64,000 nucleotides of DNA, taken from positions 167,501 to 231,500 of the forward strand of contig VJWM01000197.1 in the NCBI GenBank assembly GCA_010909165.1. Direction: 5' to 3'. The notes below the pieces were generated by a model. The model was not told the DNA's origin, made no database searches, and saw only the letters and a program-made list of their open reading frames with translations. The position numbers and the translations under genes are program-made. This document shows, piece after piece, positions 29,716-41,859 of this stretch. Each line of letters begins with the position of its first letter. The first letter of the stretch is position 1. The DNA is from Anthoceros angustus. Lineage: Eukaryota > Streptophyta > Anthocerotopsida > Anthocerotales > Anthocerotaceae.

Positions 29716-31891
29716 ATGAGGTGCGCCCTCGCTCTTTGCCTGGTCTTGGTCAGGGTTTGCGTCTTGCTTGCCGTGGATGCCCTTGGTTGCGGCATATGTT
29801 CAGATCCGAAGCTGTCGGGCACTTCTAGTGCTGGATCCAGTGTCATTTGTGCTTCGTGGGGCCTGATTTTGGTGCTCAGGCAGGGGGTGGATTTGAGAGT
29901 AGGGGGCTGGTTTGAGTCCGTTGGTGTCCGCCGTTTCGCGTAGAGAATGCCTTCCTTCTGACGAGCGTTTTGTTCTGAATGTCCTTGCAGCTCGAAGGAG
30001 AAGCCGACCCTTGGGTATGTGTAGGACAGGATTGTTTGCTGCCGTGCGCTTAAGTGGCTCTTCTGACTGGCTTGGTTAACTGACTTAGCGTGTGCTGTGT
30101 GTTCCAGCGGCACGCGGATCAAAACCCGCAAACGGAACATCGCGGTTCCGTTAGACCCGTCAACATTTGCGGATGCTGTGGTTAAGATCTATCTCAAGCA
30201 CGATGGAGACTTGGTATGTTCGTCGCTTGGGGCCGGCTGTCCGTTTCTTGCTGCCTTTCTGCAATCTACATAATAGTCGATCATGTCATGGCTGGGTTTT
30301 TTCTGCTTACGTGTGATTTGTGTGTGTGTGCAGGAGCTCATTGCCAGGGACATCGAAGCCTCAGATCTCGATTTTTCACGATATGGAGATACTTTCTTCG
30401 AGGTGTGTTGCCCTGTCCTTGTGTCACTAGTGTGCTTGTGCCAGCCTCTATATTCACCCGGTGCGTGTTATTTATATGAATTGCCGTCTCTCTGCAGGTC
30501 GTTTTCACAGGGGGCCGTAACCAGCCGGGCACGACAAAGCCCGAGGAGGGAGAGAGGCAACCATTCTCTGTCCTGAACAGGGAGCCCAACAGAGACAGCA
30601 TTCTTCCATATGTTCTTTATTTACAGAAAATTATCCGGCGACGGCCATTCATGATCAAGAGTCTTGAGAATGTCATGCGTAGGCTTTTGCAGTCTCTGGT
30701 GGGTTGTCTTCTTGGGAGGTGAACAGTCAGCAATGTCCGACCATTCTTCTGTCTGCGTGGTAAACCTTAACCGTTTCATCTCATGCTGATTGCAGGAGTT
30801 GTATGGACCAGAGGACCGCAAGAAGCTGGCAGTGTTCACTGCCCTGACTTTCTCCCAGAAGCTGTCCGGGCTTCCACCGGAGACCATATTTTCGGCCTTG
30901 CTTGATGACAGTCTTGTTGCTAAGGGAACTGTGCTTAGCTTTGTTACGGATGTCTTCAAGGAATATCTTGTGGAAAACAGCCTGGATGATCTTGTAGCTT
31001 TGCTAAAGAGAGCAAAGATGGAGGACCGGCTGCTCGATATTTTCCCGCCGCAAAAGAGAACTGTTGAGTGTTTTGCTGAACATTTCAGGTTGGTGAGGAA
31101 TCATGTCTTTTTCTCTGTCCCATATCCTTGGCAGGATTTGCAAGGAAGCTGACCTGATCTTTTTATTTGCAGCAAAGAAGGGCTGGGGGTTCTGGTGGAG
31201 TACAACACCAAGAAGGTGTTTGATGTTAAACTAAGGGAACTGAGGACCACAATGACTGATCAGATAGCTGAAAATGTTGACGTGGATGAAGTTATAGAGA
31301 TGGTGAAGCAGCGCAGAAAGGAGGCCAGTCTGCCGGATATTGATGTTGTTCAAACCATATGGGATGCCATTATGGATGCCGTTCAGTGGTCCGGGAAAAA
31401 TCAGCAGCAGAATGCAAATCATGCTCTACGCCAGGTGGGTCTCGAGTTGTACCTGTTGCTGGATTCACTCTTTTCCGTTGCTGGATGCAGGACACTTCAC
31501 TTTGCTGTGGTGCTTGTCGAAACAGGTGAAGTCTTGGGGCAAGCTTCTTGGGGCCTTCTGCACATCAGCAAAGCTGGAAATGGATTTGATATACAAGATC
31601 CAGATCCACTGCTATGAGGATGCGAAGATCATGAAATTGTTTCCGGATATAATCCGAGCTCTGTATGACCAGGATGTGCTTGCGGAGGATACTGTCCTCA
31701 TCTGGTTCAGGAAGGGGACCAATCCCAAAGGCCGGTAGGTGGTCATAGCTCTTGGGTTGTTCAGTGTGTGGTCTTCGGTTAGGTTGTGTCCGCGCTTCTG
31801 CTCATGAAATGTTGTGCGTGGCAGGCAAACTTTTGTCAAAGGCCTCGAACCGTTTGTGAAGTGGCTGGAAGAAGCAGAGGAAGAGGATTAG
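29716..31891 (+). CDS. eIF5-mimic protein (5MP/BZW family), W2 domain
   Basis: A cytosolic translation regulator of 411 residues. Family members bind eIF2 and eIF3 through a C-terminal W2 (HEAT-like) domain and compete with eIF5. Exons: 29716-29720, 29991-30014, 30108-30213, 30334-30402, 30498-30698, 30796-31088, 31173-31434, 31526-31734, 31825-31891; all phases agree. The first coding exon is only ATGAG, and exon two completes MSSKEKPTLGG, the conserved plant start. Landmarks: TRIKTRKRN, DASD-like SSDLDFSRYGDTFFEV, FTGGRNQPGTTKPEEGER, KLSGLPPETIF, then the W2 domain with WSGKNQQQNANHALRQ, YEDAKIMKLFPDIIR, LYDQDVLAEDTVL, WFRKGTNPKGRQ, and the acidic end WLEEAEEED. The acidic-aromatic tail is the eIF2beta-binding surface in relatives. 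Nothing appears truncated. Confidence 0.93.
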
Positions 31892-33229
31892 TGCCCGTTG
31901 GAGTCTAATAACAGGGCATCAATCATGACTTGAGAATGTTGATCACGAGGTTACTGGCTTGGGGTACATGGTGCTACCCTGTCTCCGTACATGGTGCTAC
32001 CTAGTATGCTTCAGTGCAGGCCTCGAGCAGCTTTCTTCCTTCAACATCCCCGGTTGTGGGATATGTTTTTCCGTCGCCGGTCCTTGCACTCCCAATTGTA
32101 TTGGGCGTAGTCCAATTGCCGGATGGCGTTCACATGCGCTGCATGAGAAAAGCGCCGCGTTTTTCATGTGTCAGTTCGCAAGCGTAACATATTTTAGTTC
32201 TTGATCCTCACTTCACAATGTGCCGGACAAGACTGGGTGAACAGGTGGTTAGCTCCTGAAACCTTTCTTTGGCGGATATGCGTGTATACTCCTGATTTCT
32301 CACTTAGTCAGCGCATGGATGCTCACTCAACCTCTTCTAAACGCCTAGGGCTTTCCTCCCCTAATCGACCATTTACCACGTGACACGAGTGTTGATGCAT
32401 TACATTCTATAGGAATGAGTTCTGTATAGTGCCTTAAACACCTATTATTTATACATTTAATTCAATCTTTTGATTCCTCAATCTTACACAGGTACTTTGA
32501 AATTCGATGTAGTATTATGGGGATTGGGGTAACACTAGGCATGGGGATTGGGGTAACACTAGGCACCATGTACACACGTTTATTTCATACCTGAGATTTT
32601 GTTTAGTTGCTCTTAAGAAACGAAATATTATATTTATTCTCTTGGTACTTTTGTTTTCTTCATTTTATTATAATGCTAAGTGTATTATTCAATTCAATTC
32701 AATTCACAAGATGTGGTATCATGTACATAACCCTCCGAGCGGTGTCATGCGTGCCCTAACTCCGGGACGACATCATAGGCCGGTACATGTTCTAGTTTCT
32801 ATTTGCCATAGCATCATGTCTTCCTAGTTTCCCATCGTTCAAGTTTTACACTCCACTCAAAATTTGGATCGGGCCTGCCTACAAGGTAGATGCAATGGGG
32901 GTGCTAACCTGGTTGCAGCAAGAGCTGCTTGTCGGTTGTTGTCCCCGCTCAAGAGTATGGCTTCGGCAAGGAACTTACCGAGATGTAGTGGCGGCGTATT
33001 CAACATGGCCATGACAGTATCTCTGCACTGAAACAAATTAGGATGTTGTAGTCAGCAGGCATCAAAGGCTGGGCACTCTAGGAGGAAATGTGCTTCATCA
33101 TCCACCAAACCAGTTGTGCAGCATTGCCAGATGCACCTTCAAGTGTTTTCAGCCAAGAACCACCTGCAGTTGATGCGCCCTAGTGCAGAATCAAGCAATT
33201 AGTCTGGTGAGATGGGATAGGAAAGGCTG
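31892..33229. other. Intergenic region, one small repeat
   Basis: No gene is recognised. ATGGGGATTGGGGTAACACT is present twice in tandem near 32517-32563, and a short TTCAA microsatellite lies near 32690-32705. Confidence 0.45.
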
Positions 33230-34315
33230 CTAGCTAGATATCGTTGGATCTGGTAGGTGGTGCTTTGGTGGACATGTGTGTAGGTAGTGTGGCTTATTTA
33301 TCCCTGGCGTGGTTGGAGGCCATATCTTCTTAAGGAAAGCATTCTCAATATCGGTATCTGTTGTCTTGGCACCTAAATCTTTGGGGAGATCGCACCTTCC
33401 AAGCCAATTGGCTACAAAGAGTAGCCAACCCGAGAGAGGATTGATACCATCTCTTGTTGAGAGTTGGAGGGCCAGCTTGGTGAGGGCAGAGTTTCCCGAG
33501 TTCCAGATCTTGTCTCTGACGTGGATGCATTGCTTCATAGCTTGTATCTTGAGGGGGAATGCTCCAAACTCAGTAAGAGGTTATCCATACATATATGTCT
33601 GTTGAGGAATGCCAAGGTGTCTTCTCATGAAGTCGATCTGGAGCCTGTTTGTTTGCTCGCAGTGTCCTTTCCAGCATTCTGGGCCCCAAATCTCGACTAT
33701 GTGGAGGGCTATGCTTGCGATTGAAGCTGTGAAGACTGCCGATTGCAGCTGGGATAGGATGACATTTCTAAGTCTTATCCTATTATGCAGGATGAATAGC
33801 CAACAGTGAGCGGCCTGGAGTAGCAGTTCCCTGTACCTTATGATTGTCTTGTTGTTGAAGATAAAGAGGCCCAGATACTTGTATGACGATGCAGCCTCAA
33901 TTTCGTGTGCATCATACATACAGTTCTTCCACTGTGATTTCAGAAATCCTATGTTGTATAAGACTTGGTTTTGCCCAAGTTGATAGTTAGGTGATGCTCC
34001 ATGGAGAAGATCTCAAGTACCTTGCGTAGTCTTTGCATGCCCCATTTCCTCATAGACAATAGTACCAGGTGATCAGCAAAGAGAAGCCAGCACAATCTGT
34101 TGGCGAGGTAGTCGACGGCCCAATTCTCTTCTATTGGTTCCACTTTGCCTTGTCGTGCTAAGGATGTGGTCCATGCATCCCATTCCCTTATGAAAGCCAG
34201 CTAGGCTCATATTCCCTTGTTGAATATTAAGCTTCCGCAGCTTGGTATGACAGCACTTGCTGAAGACCTTGTGAAAAAGGTGGTTGATAACAGTCAACCT
34301 GTATTTGTTGACCAA
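33230..34315 (-). pseudogene. LINE-type reverse transcriptase relic
   Basis: Several minus-strand frames, broken by stops and frameshifts, read in order as a non-LTR retrotransposon reverse transcriptase. They include SLAGFHKGMGCMDHIL (the GF-KG-S-DQI region), LCWLLFADHLVLLS (the catalytic F/YADD box, here FADH), LEIFSMEHHLTINLGKTK and SYKYLGLFI (the YLG thumb motif). The second catalytic aspartate is changed to histidine. It is a dead copy. Confidence 0.8.
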
Positions 34316-34631
34316 GTCCTAGGAGCCACCCTTATAGATAGACTGGGCATCCGAACGGCCCCACTAGGTGGAAAGCTAGCCAGTGATATATATTTTGGTG
34401 TAGAGAGCAGTGAGTATAGAGGGAAGTTGGGTTTCCATGGGAGCTTGGGCCATCTCAGTTATAAGGCCACCCTTGTGAGCAGCCTTGCCGTGTTTGACCT
34501 GAAGGATTGCATTCTTCACTTCAAGTGCTATGAATTGTAAATCCAGGTCTGGTGGTTCAAGCTAGCAGGTTCCCAAGTGCTGGGCCTCCATACACTCAAT
34601 AAGGAGTTGTCCTTACTGCTAGGCATGCCAC

Positions 34632-34982
34632 TCATTCAGCTGTGTGATGAGACAAGTTTTCTTCTGGTCTTGCAATACTTGCCAGAACCTCCTTGGCTTC
34701 AAGTGAAGGTGTTGGAAACGGGTCTTGTTGTGAGAAATTGTGTGCGCTCACCTCTGTCGCATGAGGTAAGTACATGCATTCATATGAGCACTTCCTCAAC
34801 ATACAACCAAGCAAATAAATCAAATATGCAAATATAGGTGCAAACCAATCATACTTCCGCAAGGCCCGCTTGAAGGTCTGCACCAAGCGTTTAGCAAGTC
34901 CATCGGCTTGAGGATGATCAACAATAGGAGGAAATAGCTCGCACGTCATGGCACGAACATAGTCTCCCCATAGGAACAACAC
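34632..34982 (-). pseudogene. Ty3/gypsy integrase fragment
   Basis: The minus frame reads DHPQADGLAKRLVQTFKRAL, matching the integrase motif HPQTDGQTER-N-TLK-LR around the catalytic glutamate region, followed by a diverged stretch. It is unlinked to LTRs in the window and not part of a longer frame. It is a relic separate from the element at 26-28 kb. Confidence 0.72.
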
Positions 34983-36729
34983 GCAAATTCCTCACACATC
35001 ACTCTCAGAGTCATGGCTTTGGCCTCCTCACAACACTCTTGCATTGCATATCTAGAGGACAAGCTATGATATGAGCCTGTCCTCTGTGAAAGGTTCTATA
35101 TATACTAGCCCTTGCCATCGGCATATCCCTAAGATATCCTATTGGCATCAGCATATGCTGAAAATATCCTAAGAATAGACTATAATATGCAAGGAATATG
35201 CTAAAGCACTTGAGCCTATCCACTTAGCTCTTGCTAACCATGTTTAATTAACAATAATCAATATTTAATTAACATAAGTTGCTTTAGATTAATTACGACA
35301 AATTATTTACTTCAAGATAAGTAATTAGATTAATTAATGCTAATCAAACACTAAACCCAAGAGCAGAGATTAGTGTCACACTGCATGACACCTCCTTTTC
35401 CTGCAAAGGTTCTTGTAAACCTTTCGAACTTTCTCCACCTTGAATGGGTCGGGCGGCTCTTTAGCTTCCTCCTCCTCGACAGCTTCCCTAGCATCTTGAC
35501 AATCAAGGGATGAATGTGGAAGACACTTGGTGGAGTAGCTTGCTTCTTCTAACATTTGTATAGAGAAAGTTGGAAGGCCTCATGCAGATATTGGGATGTC
35601 TATGTGCACCCGAAGAGTGGGGGTGCACATCGACATCTCAATATCAAAACTCCATAATGAAGCGCCGTGCAGGATAGGGTGCCATCTTTTGAATTGGAAT
35701 ATGTATGGATATCGCACCATTTAATGGGCGCACTGGCCTTCCCTTGTGTGTGGTCTTGGGTGCAAGATTACCCAATAATAAAGGTAGAAAAGTAATGCAA
35801 CTGTTTGGCATTGTCATCCGCCGTGGTCTCGGGATTGTGAACGCTATTCAAGACAGAAGGCAACCGTTTCTCTAGCTATTGGGCAAGTTGCAGCTCGCCA
35901 TGAGCAGTTAGTGTGACATGCCTCAGGCCTGTCGTTCCGACGACGAGCCTTCCGTTTCTCCAACTGTTGGGCAAGTTGCAGCTCACCATAAGCAGTTGTA
36001 TGACATGCCCGGGCCTGTGATTACTACGACGAGCCTTCCGCCTGCGTAGTCTTGACGTTGCTTTCAACCCAACAAAGCAGGGGTCTATGGTTGGACCTGG
36101 TGATGGATGCTCCAATCTGAAAGGCTAGGGCGTTGGCTGGTGCACACAAGTAGTCCACGGTGCACTTCCTTGTACACACAGTGGGCAAGGTGGTAGAGTC
36201 AATTTGATGGGAGTGTGCTGGTGGTAGTTGTGCTTCATGGTACCTGGAAATTTAGAGATGTGGTTATAGACCTTGAGCTGTAGGCCTTTCAGGAAGCTGA
36301 GATGAGGGAGTTGTGCCCCACAACCTCAAGGTCGGCTGCAGTACGGACCTAGCAGGGGTCCACCGGTCTGTCCGAGCTGCAGATCTAGATTGGCTCCAGT
36401 TGGGCGTTGCTATCAAAGAAAAGGAAAGTTTGGTCAAGGGTTTTGATTGCATGGGATAGCTTGGGATAGTTCTTGAAACAAGAGCTGGGGATCCAGAGCA
36501 GAATACAAAGGGCGAGCTATGGGCGGTACGTTAGCACACAAAAAATAGCGGCCCCTTTGTCTCGACTCTTACAAAATACTTAGTTAATTTGATCCTTAAC
36601 TTAGATTTTAGTATTACTAGGACTTAAAAAACCTAGGACAAGATTAATTATAAAATGAATTATGGTAAAGAAGGGTGTATTAGTTATCTAAAAACTAAAC
36701 CATTTAGAACTTTCTAGACACGTGACAGG
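34983..36729. other. Intergenic region with an 88-bp duplication
   Basis: AT-rich, no gene seen. TGGGCAAGTTGCAGCTC occurs at 35880 and again at 35968 within a tandem duplication of about 88 bp that also contains GACGACGAGCCTTCCG (about 35862-36030). Confidence 0.55.
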
Positions 36730-39700
36730 CTAAACTCTGCGCAAGGAACCAAATATGTACATACATAAAAACTCTGCGCAAGGAACCAGGTCAAGAAAAA
36801 GAACGGAGAGAGTGTGCACAAGCACAAGCACAAGCGAGCGTGAATAGTAATAATGCATATACGGAGACGAATGAATCACCTGGTAGCAGCTGGAGTACCG
36901 AGACAGCGTGGGGAGCCGGCGCGCAGTTAGTTGCTGCCGTAGGGCGTCAGGTCCAGGCCAGGGCAGGCCAGGCCAGGGGAACGTATTCACGGACGCAGTT
37001 ACAGCGCGAGTCAGTCGTCAGTCCAGAGTCCAGCACTGCAGGTCCAGGTCAGGTCGAGGCGCGGGGCGAGACGGGGCGTGGGGCCCAGCTCCGGCGCCTT
37101 TACTGCGGTAAAAGGACGGGCAGTGGCCGGTGCAAAGGACCTGCTAGCCAAAAGCAAAGGACCCTGCACCAAGGCTGTCCAGAGGGGCTGAATTATTTGG
37201 GTGCCGGTCTCTGTCCCGGTGGTTGGCAGTCACCGTCATCTCAATGCTTCACGTTCCTTCTCTTGGCGCCCTGTCCTGCTGCCTGCCAGCGCTCACAGCC
37301 CTGTGACGTAACCCGGGTTGGGTTGGGTTGGGGGTTGGGTTGGGTCGGGGCGTAACGCACGCCGTAACAAACTTAATAGCCGAGCGTAAGACGCAGGTTG
37401 GACGTTGGACCGGGCTGCGTTAGGTCAGCATTCAATACTAAGGCGTTTAGGCGATTTAGGGTCGTGAGATGATGGGAGCGGATCTATGGCGCCATGAATG
37501 AAGAGATAAGGTTCTGGCGCGGAGCTCGAGTGGGGACGTGGCGCGTGGAGGCCGGCCGTATGGATCATGGCAGTATGGGCTGGCTATACTGACACCCTAC
37601 AGGCATACATGCCAGCCACCGTATGCGTACCCCATACGGGATTAAAGTGAATAGGGCTGACAGAGGCAGAACGTTGTTGTTGAGGAAATGTCACGCTCAC
37701 AATAAAGCTGGGGGGAGTAGGAGTAGGTACCCGCTCCCATGTTCCGCTGCCACTTGCACTTGTTTGCGCCTTCCGCTCCACTTATGGCCCAAATCGGGCT
37801 GTGATTTTCACCCTGATTTCCATCATTTACTGCCTGCCCGGCCTGCTCCGGGCTCCGGGCGCCGGGCTCTGGAGTCCTGTACCCGCTTCCCGGTTCCGAA
37901 TATCCTCATATCCTCATATCCGCTCCGTATCCCGTTTCAACCTCGTATGTATGTACCTGCCCCGCTCCCGGCGCAACGCCTCTCGCCACCGCGCTGCCAC
38001 ACCCGTTGCCAATTCCCTCCTTCGATGTATGTATGTCCTGCTGGTTTCCATTCGCCCCGACTTGTTTCGGTATCCTAGGCTTGCAAGAAAAGCATACTTT
38101 AAGAATAGAATAAGAAAGAAGTGGGCACGGAGATGGAGGTGTGTGATGAACCCATGCCATTGGGAAACTCAAAACGGCACAAGGTGAAGAGGCACACGGT
38201 GAAGAGCTTTGCGGATAAGTAGGTTGCAGGAACACACACAGTACGGGATAAGGTATGGAAGTCTAAGGAGCAATGAAGACAACAATGGAGTGAGGAGAAA
38301 GAAGAGGGGAAGAGATTTTGTGGGTGACAAAGTTGAGAAGGTCCAGTGTAGAGACAAAAAAGTAGGTATTGTATGTATGTACATATGAAGAACACGATCT
38401 CAGTTTGTGTGTGCGTGCAACAAAGCAACAATCGTGTGGGTGAGGTATGTACTGTTGCAACATTCGTGTGTATTCTTACATCACAACTTTATGTAGATAG
38501 CCCGTATCTCTCCGTATGTAATCTACGCAGACCAAAGGGGCCGTCGCGTGCAACAAAAGCGTGTATTCGTCCGGGCCTCATCCTCACGCTCGCCTTTGGA
38601 TATACGGTTTCAATCTATGTAGAGGTATCCGTATTCAACGCCTTATCCATGGGTACCCTCATGCTCACCTTTGGGTATACGGTTTCAATCTATGTAGGGG
38701 TATCCGTATTCAACGCCTTATCCATGGGTACCCGTCGCACTCTACACAGTCTTTGAACTGTAGTCTTTGCCACGCTTGCTTTGGCTCTGTGCAGGATAAG
38801 AACTTTCTGCAGGACAAAGTCGGGCATCTTGGGATAAAAGGGCAAGGACGATGACGAGGATGGTCGGTGGAATGACGTTACTCCGAGGTTGAGTCCGTTG
38901 TACAACGGCTAGCGCGCGATTCCCTGGGTGGCTGTCTGTCTTATTATGCAGCCCTAGGGCAAAGGACGGCTCTAGTCCAGAGAATGGTGGGTAGATGGTG
39001 GGTGGAATGACGTTACTCCAAGGTGGAGGCCTCTGCGGAGTACATAGCTAGCGTGAGATTCCCAGCGTCTGCCTGACTCGTTTATTTCGGGGGGCAAAGG
39101 ACATCTCTTGGAGAGGCGAAGGACGACTGCAGAGAGTGGTCGGTGGAACGACTGAATGTACTCCGAAGTTGCATTGAATCTAGCCAACTCTCTGCAAACA
39201 CGGATGCTCTGTTCGTCTATCTTTTCTCCCCCCACCTAACTCTTTGACAAGAACAAAGGACGATGATGAGGATGGTCGGTGGGATGCCAATAAGTACTCC
39301 AAAGTTGCAAGGAATCTAGCCGAACTCTACAAGCATGGGCATTGCAATGAATGTAGCCCCTTGGGAGATGGAAGCTTGAAGAACACGTAAGAAGAAACCA
39401 CCGAGCGTACATGTGCAGGTGAAGATAATAGGTAAGGACCTGGAGTTGAACCCAGAGTGATTCTTGTAGAGGCAGGAAAGGACTTGGTGTTGAACCCATG
39501 GTGATTCTTGTAGAGGCGCGTGAAGATAAGAAGAAGATGATACATACATGGTTATGACCCCACACCGACTCCGTTGTTGTGGGGTTGGAGAAGGTGGAGA
39601 CAGGAAAACAACACGTAATGTGTAAGAAGTGTCTGTTGGGTGGGTGGAAGGAGGGGCAGGATGGAGTGATTACATCATAGATGATTCTAGAAGGTGGCAG

Positions 39701-41021
39701 GGTTCCGATTAGGGGGGCAAGGTGCAGAGAGGGAGTGTCCAAATGTCCGGCTGTGCAAGAGACTCGGAAGGGCAAGGAAGTGGCCGGGAAAGCAGGAAGC
39801 AAGAGATGAATTGGAATTGCGTAGGCCAGGATCGCATATGAGGCGGCTGTGGTTTCGGGATGTGTGCGCTGCAGTCCGCCCTTTCGCCCGGGCCCGTCGG
39901 AGGCGGACGCTGTTCCCATGGATGTATCCATGTACACGGACTACAGGAGCATGGAGCATGGAGCGATTCCTGGGCCGGGGCCGGGGCCCGGGTGCAACGG
40001 CGCCCCGTTCCACTTACCCCCTGCTTCCTCCGTCCCGTCACGTCCCGTCCCGTCCCGTTTCCCCTCATCCAGCCCAGCGGTGTGGCGTTGTGGACAAAAC
40101 ACTAGGCGGGGTGGGGAGATATCTGGGGCACGGGGGCACGGGGGCGCGTGACGCCAGAGTTACGACACCCGATTCGGGCCGGGACCGAGCGCTTGGAAAT
40201 CAAATCGCACTGCGAACTGGGGGAGAAGTAAAGGCCGCAGCAGAGAGAGGAGAGAGGATGAGAGAAGTGCATGGCAGGGTCGTGCGGGCCCCACCACCTG
40301 GCCACCTGATTTGGAAGGCTCGCCGCCTGCCGCATCCATACACTAGTCACATGACGCGAGGAGGTTTGGGTTTTATTATCCTGTACGAATGCGTAGCAGT
40401 GCGAGCAGCGCAAGCCGCAGCGAGGAAACCCGAGGAATCCACATCCCAGTCCCCAGCCCCAGCCCCTGCTCCTGGCTCCTGGCTCCTGGCTCCTGGCTTC
40501 TGGCTGCTGGCTGCTGGCTGCGCCGATCTGCCACTGCCTTTAAAGCCCGCCACTCCCTCCTCCTCGCCCTGCATCTTTTTCCGCTTCCTCCGCTTCGGCT
40601 TCCTCCTGCTTCTGCTCTGCTTCGCTCTGCTCCCATTTGCTCCTGGCTTTCAGCTGCTCTGTTCCTCGCTGGGCCCTGCTTTGGCTTCCGCTCCACCGCT
40701 CCAGCGCTCCAGCTGTGTTGCTGCTGCGTGCATTGGTGCTGTGTTCGCTTGTGTGCAATTTGGTATTTGGTGCTGGGATTGGAAGCCTAGGCCACGGCAA
40801 TCTGCTACTGCCGTCTCCTGCGTTGCTATTTTTGTGGGTGGGGTGGAATTCGAGAATTGCGTGCGGGATCTCGATACCCAGCCTGGTGGGCGGTCTCGGA
40901 GTGAGCTGAATTGCGGTCTGTTTTGGAGCTGCTTGCCGTGTATGTGCGTCTGAGCATTGGACGGTGTGTGGGAGAGAGGGAGGGAGGTTCTCAGTCTCAG
41001 TCCCAGAAACGTCCTGCAGAT
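36730..41021. other. GC-rich, repeat-rich upstream region of the S40-like gene
   Basis: No protein-coding gene is supported, although GC richness yields long spurious frames (up to 419 codons). Visible repeats are: a 20-bp direct repeat AACTCTGCGCAAGGAACCA near 36731 and 36771; a GGGTT tract at about 37313-37345; a 75-bp tandem pair at about 38578-38730; four diverged units of roughly 130-150 bp carrying GGTCGGTGGAATGACG at 38840-39345; a pair carrying GTGATTCTTGTAGAGGC at 39450-39520; and a CTGGCTC/CTGGCTG simple repeat at 40470-40520. The last few hundred bases are probably the 5' untranslated region. Confidence 0.5.
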
Positions 41022-41859
41022 ATGAGCCGAATGCGCTCCATTCCGGTGGCTCCCAATTCCGGATTCGGGGGCCGGGACAAGGGCATCAGCATCGGCAGCG
41101 GCAGCAGCAGCCTGGTGGTGGGTAGCCTGGCGGACAAGTTTCTCGGGACATCCCTCGGGGGGTCGTCTCCCTCCCCGACCGCCTACTCCCCGCTGGACGA
41201 GGAGGCGGATGATGTGTTGGAGCTGAAGGAGGAGGATGTGTGGGACGCGGAGGATCAGCTGGACAACGGGAAGACGGACGGGGGCGGTTTCGTTGCCGGG
41301 CCGGGAGGCGGGCGCGGGTTCGGGGCCGGGCGCGGCTATGTCGGGCGGGGCCACGTCGCCGCGCCCTCCGCCACGGACCTGGAAGCGGGGGATCCGCTTA
41401 GGTATCTGGGGAACGGGCACCACCACGCCCAGGGATCCAAGGATGGAAAGCCCAAGCCGAGATCCGCCATCCCCATCGGCGGGGTCAGCCTGGCCTTGGC
41501 CAACGCGGGGCGGCTCAACAAGCAGAAGCAGCACGCGCACCAGCAGGAAGATGGCGTGGGAGCTCCTGCCCGGGCACCGCCAACCAGTCTGCCCCGTGAA
41601 TGTGCCCGACTGGAGCAAGATATACAGGCTGGAGCGCAAGCCCAAGCCGGTGGTGTACAGCAGCGATGAGGAGGAGGACGACGGCACCGGCCGCAAGCAT
41701 CGCCTCCACCCGCACGAGATTGTGGCTCGCGATTACGCGCGCTCCCATGCGCATGTGGTGAGTTTCTCCATGTGCGAGGGCGTCGGCCGCACTCTCAAGG
41801 GGCGTGACCTCCGGGAGGTCCGTAATGCCGTTCTCCGTCGCACCGGCTTCCTGGAGTAG
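41022..41859 (+). CDS. S40-like senescence regulator (DUF584), apparent +1 frameshift
   Basis: Reading from MSRMRSIPVAPNSGFGG gives an S40-type N-terminus: LDEEADDVLELKEEDVWDAE is the acidic DVW motif of the family, followed by a Gly-rich linker and AIPIGGVSLALANAG. The conserved C-terminal half (PVNVPDWSKIYR, HEIVARDYARS, SFSMCEGVGRTLKGRDLREV, VLRRTGFLE) is in the next frame and stops at 41859. The frames meet at CCCC, 41592-41595. One extra C there would explain the break, since removing it gives a continuous protein of about 278 residues. S40 proteins are small, often nuclear, senescence- and stress-linked plant proteins without known enzymatic activity. An intron cannot easily explain the shift because none of plausible length has suitable borders. 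It could be a sequence error or a real inactivating mutation; the downstream motif is intact, which favours an error. Confidence 0.82.

Noticed and set aside
37313-37345. GGGTT tract as an interstitial telomere
   Set aside because: Plant telomeres are TTTAGGG; this lacks the A and is short, so it is a simple repeat.
39694-40953. A 419-codon plus-strand open frame
   Set aside because: Its composition follows the GC-rich, repeat-rich DNA. It contains the CTGGCTC simple repeat, shows no domain, and several comparable frames exist on the other strand.
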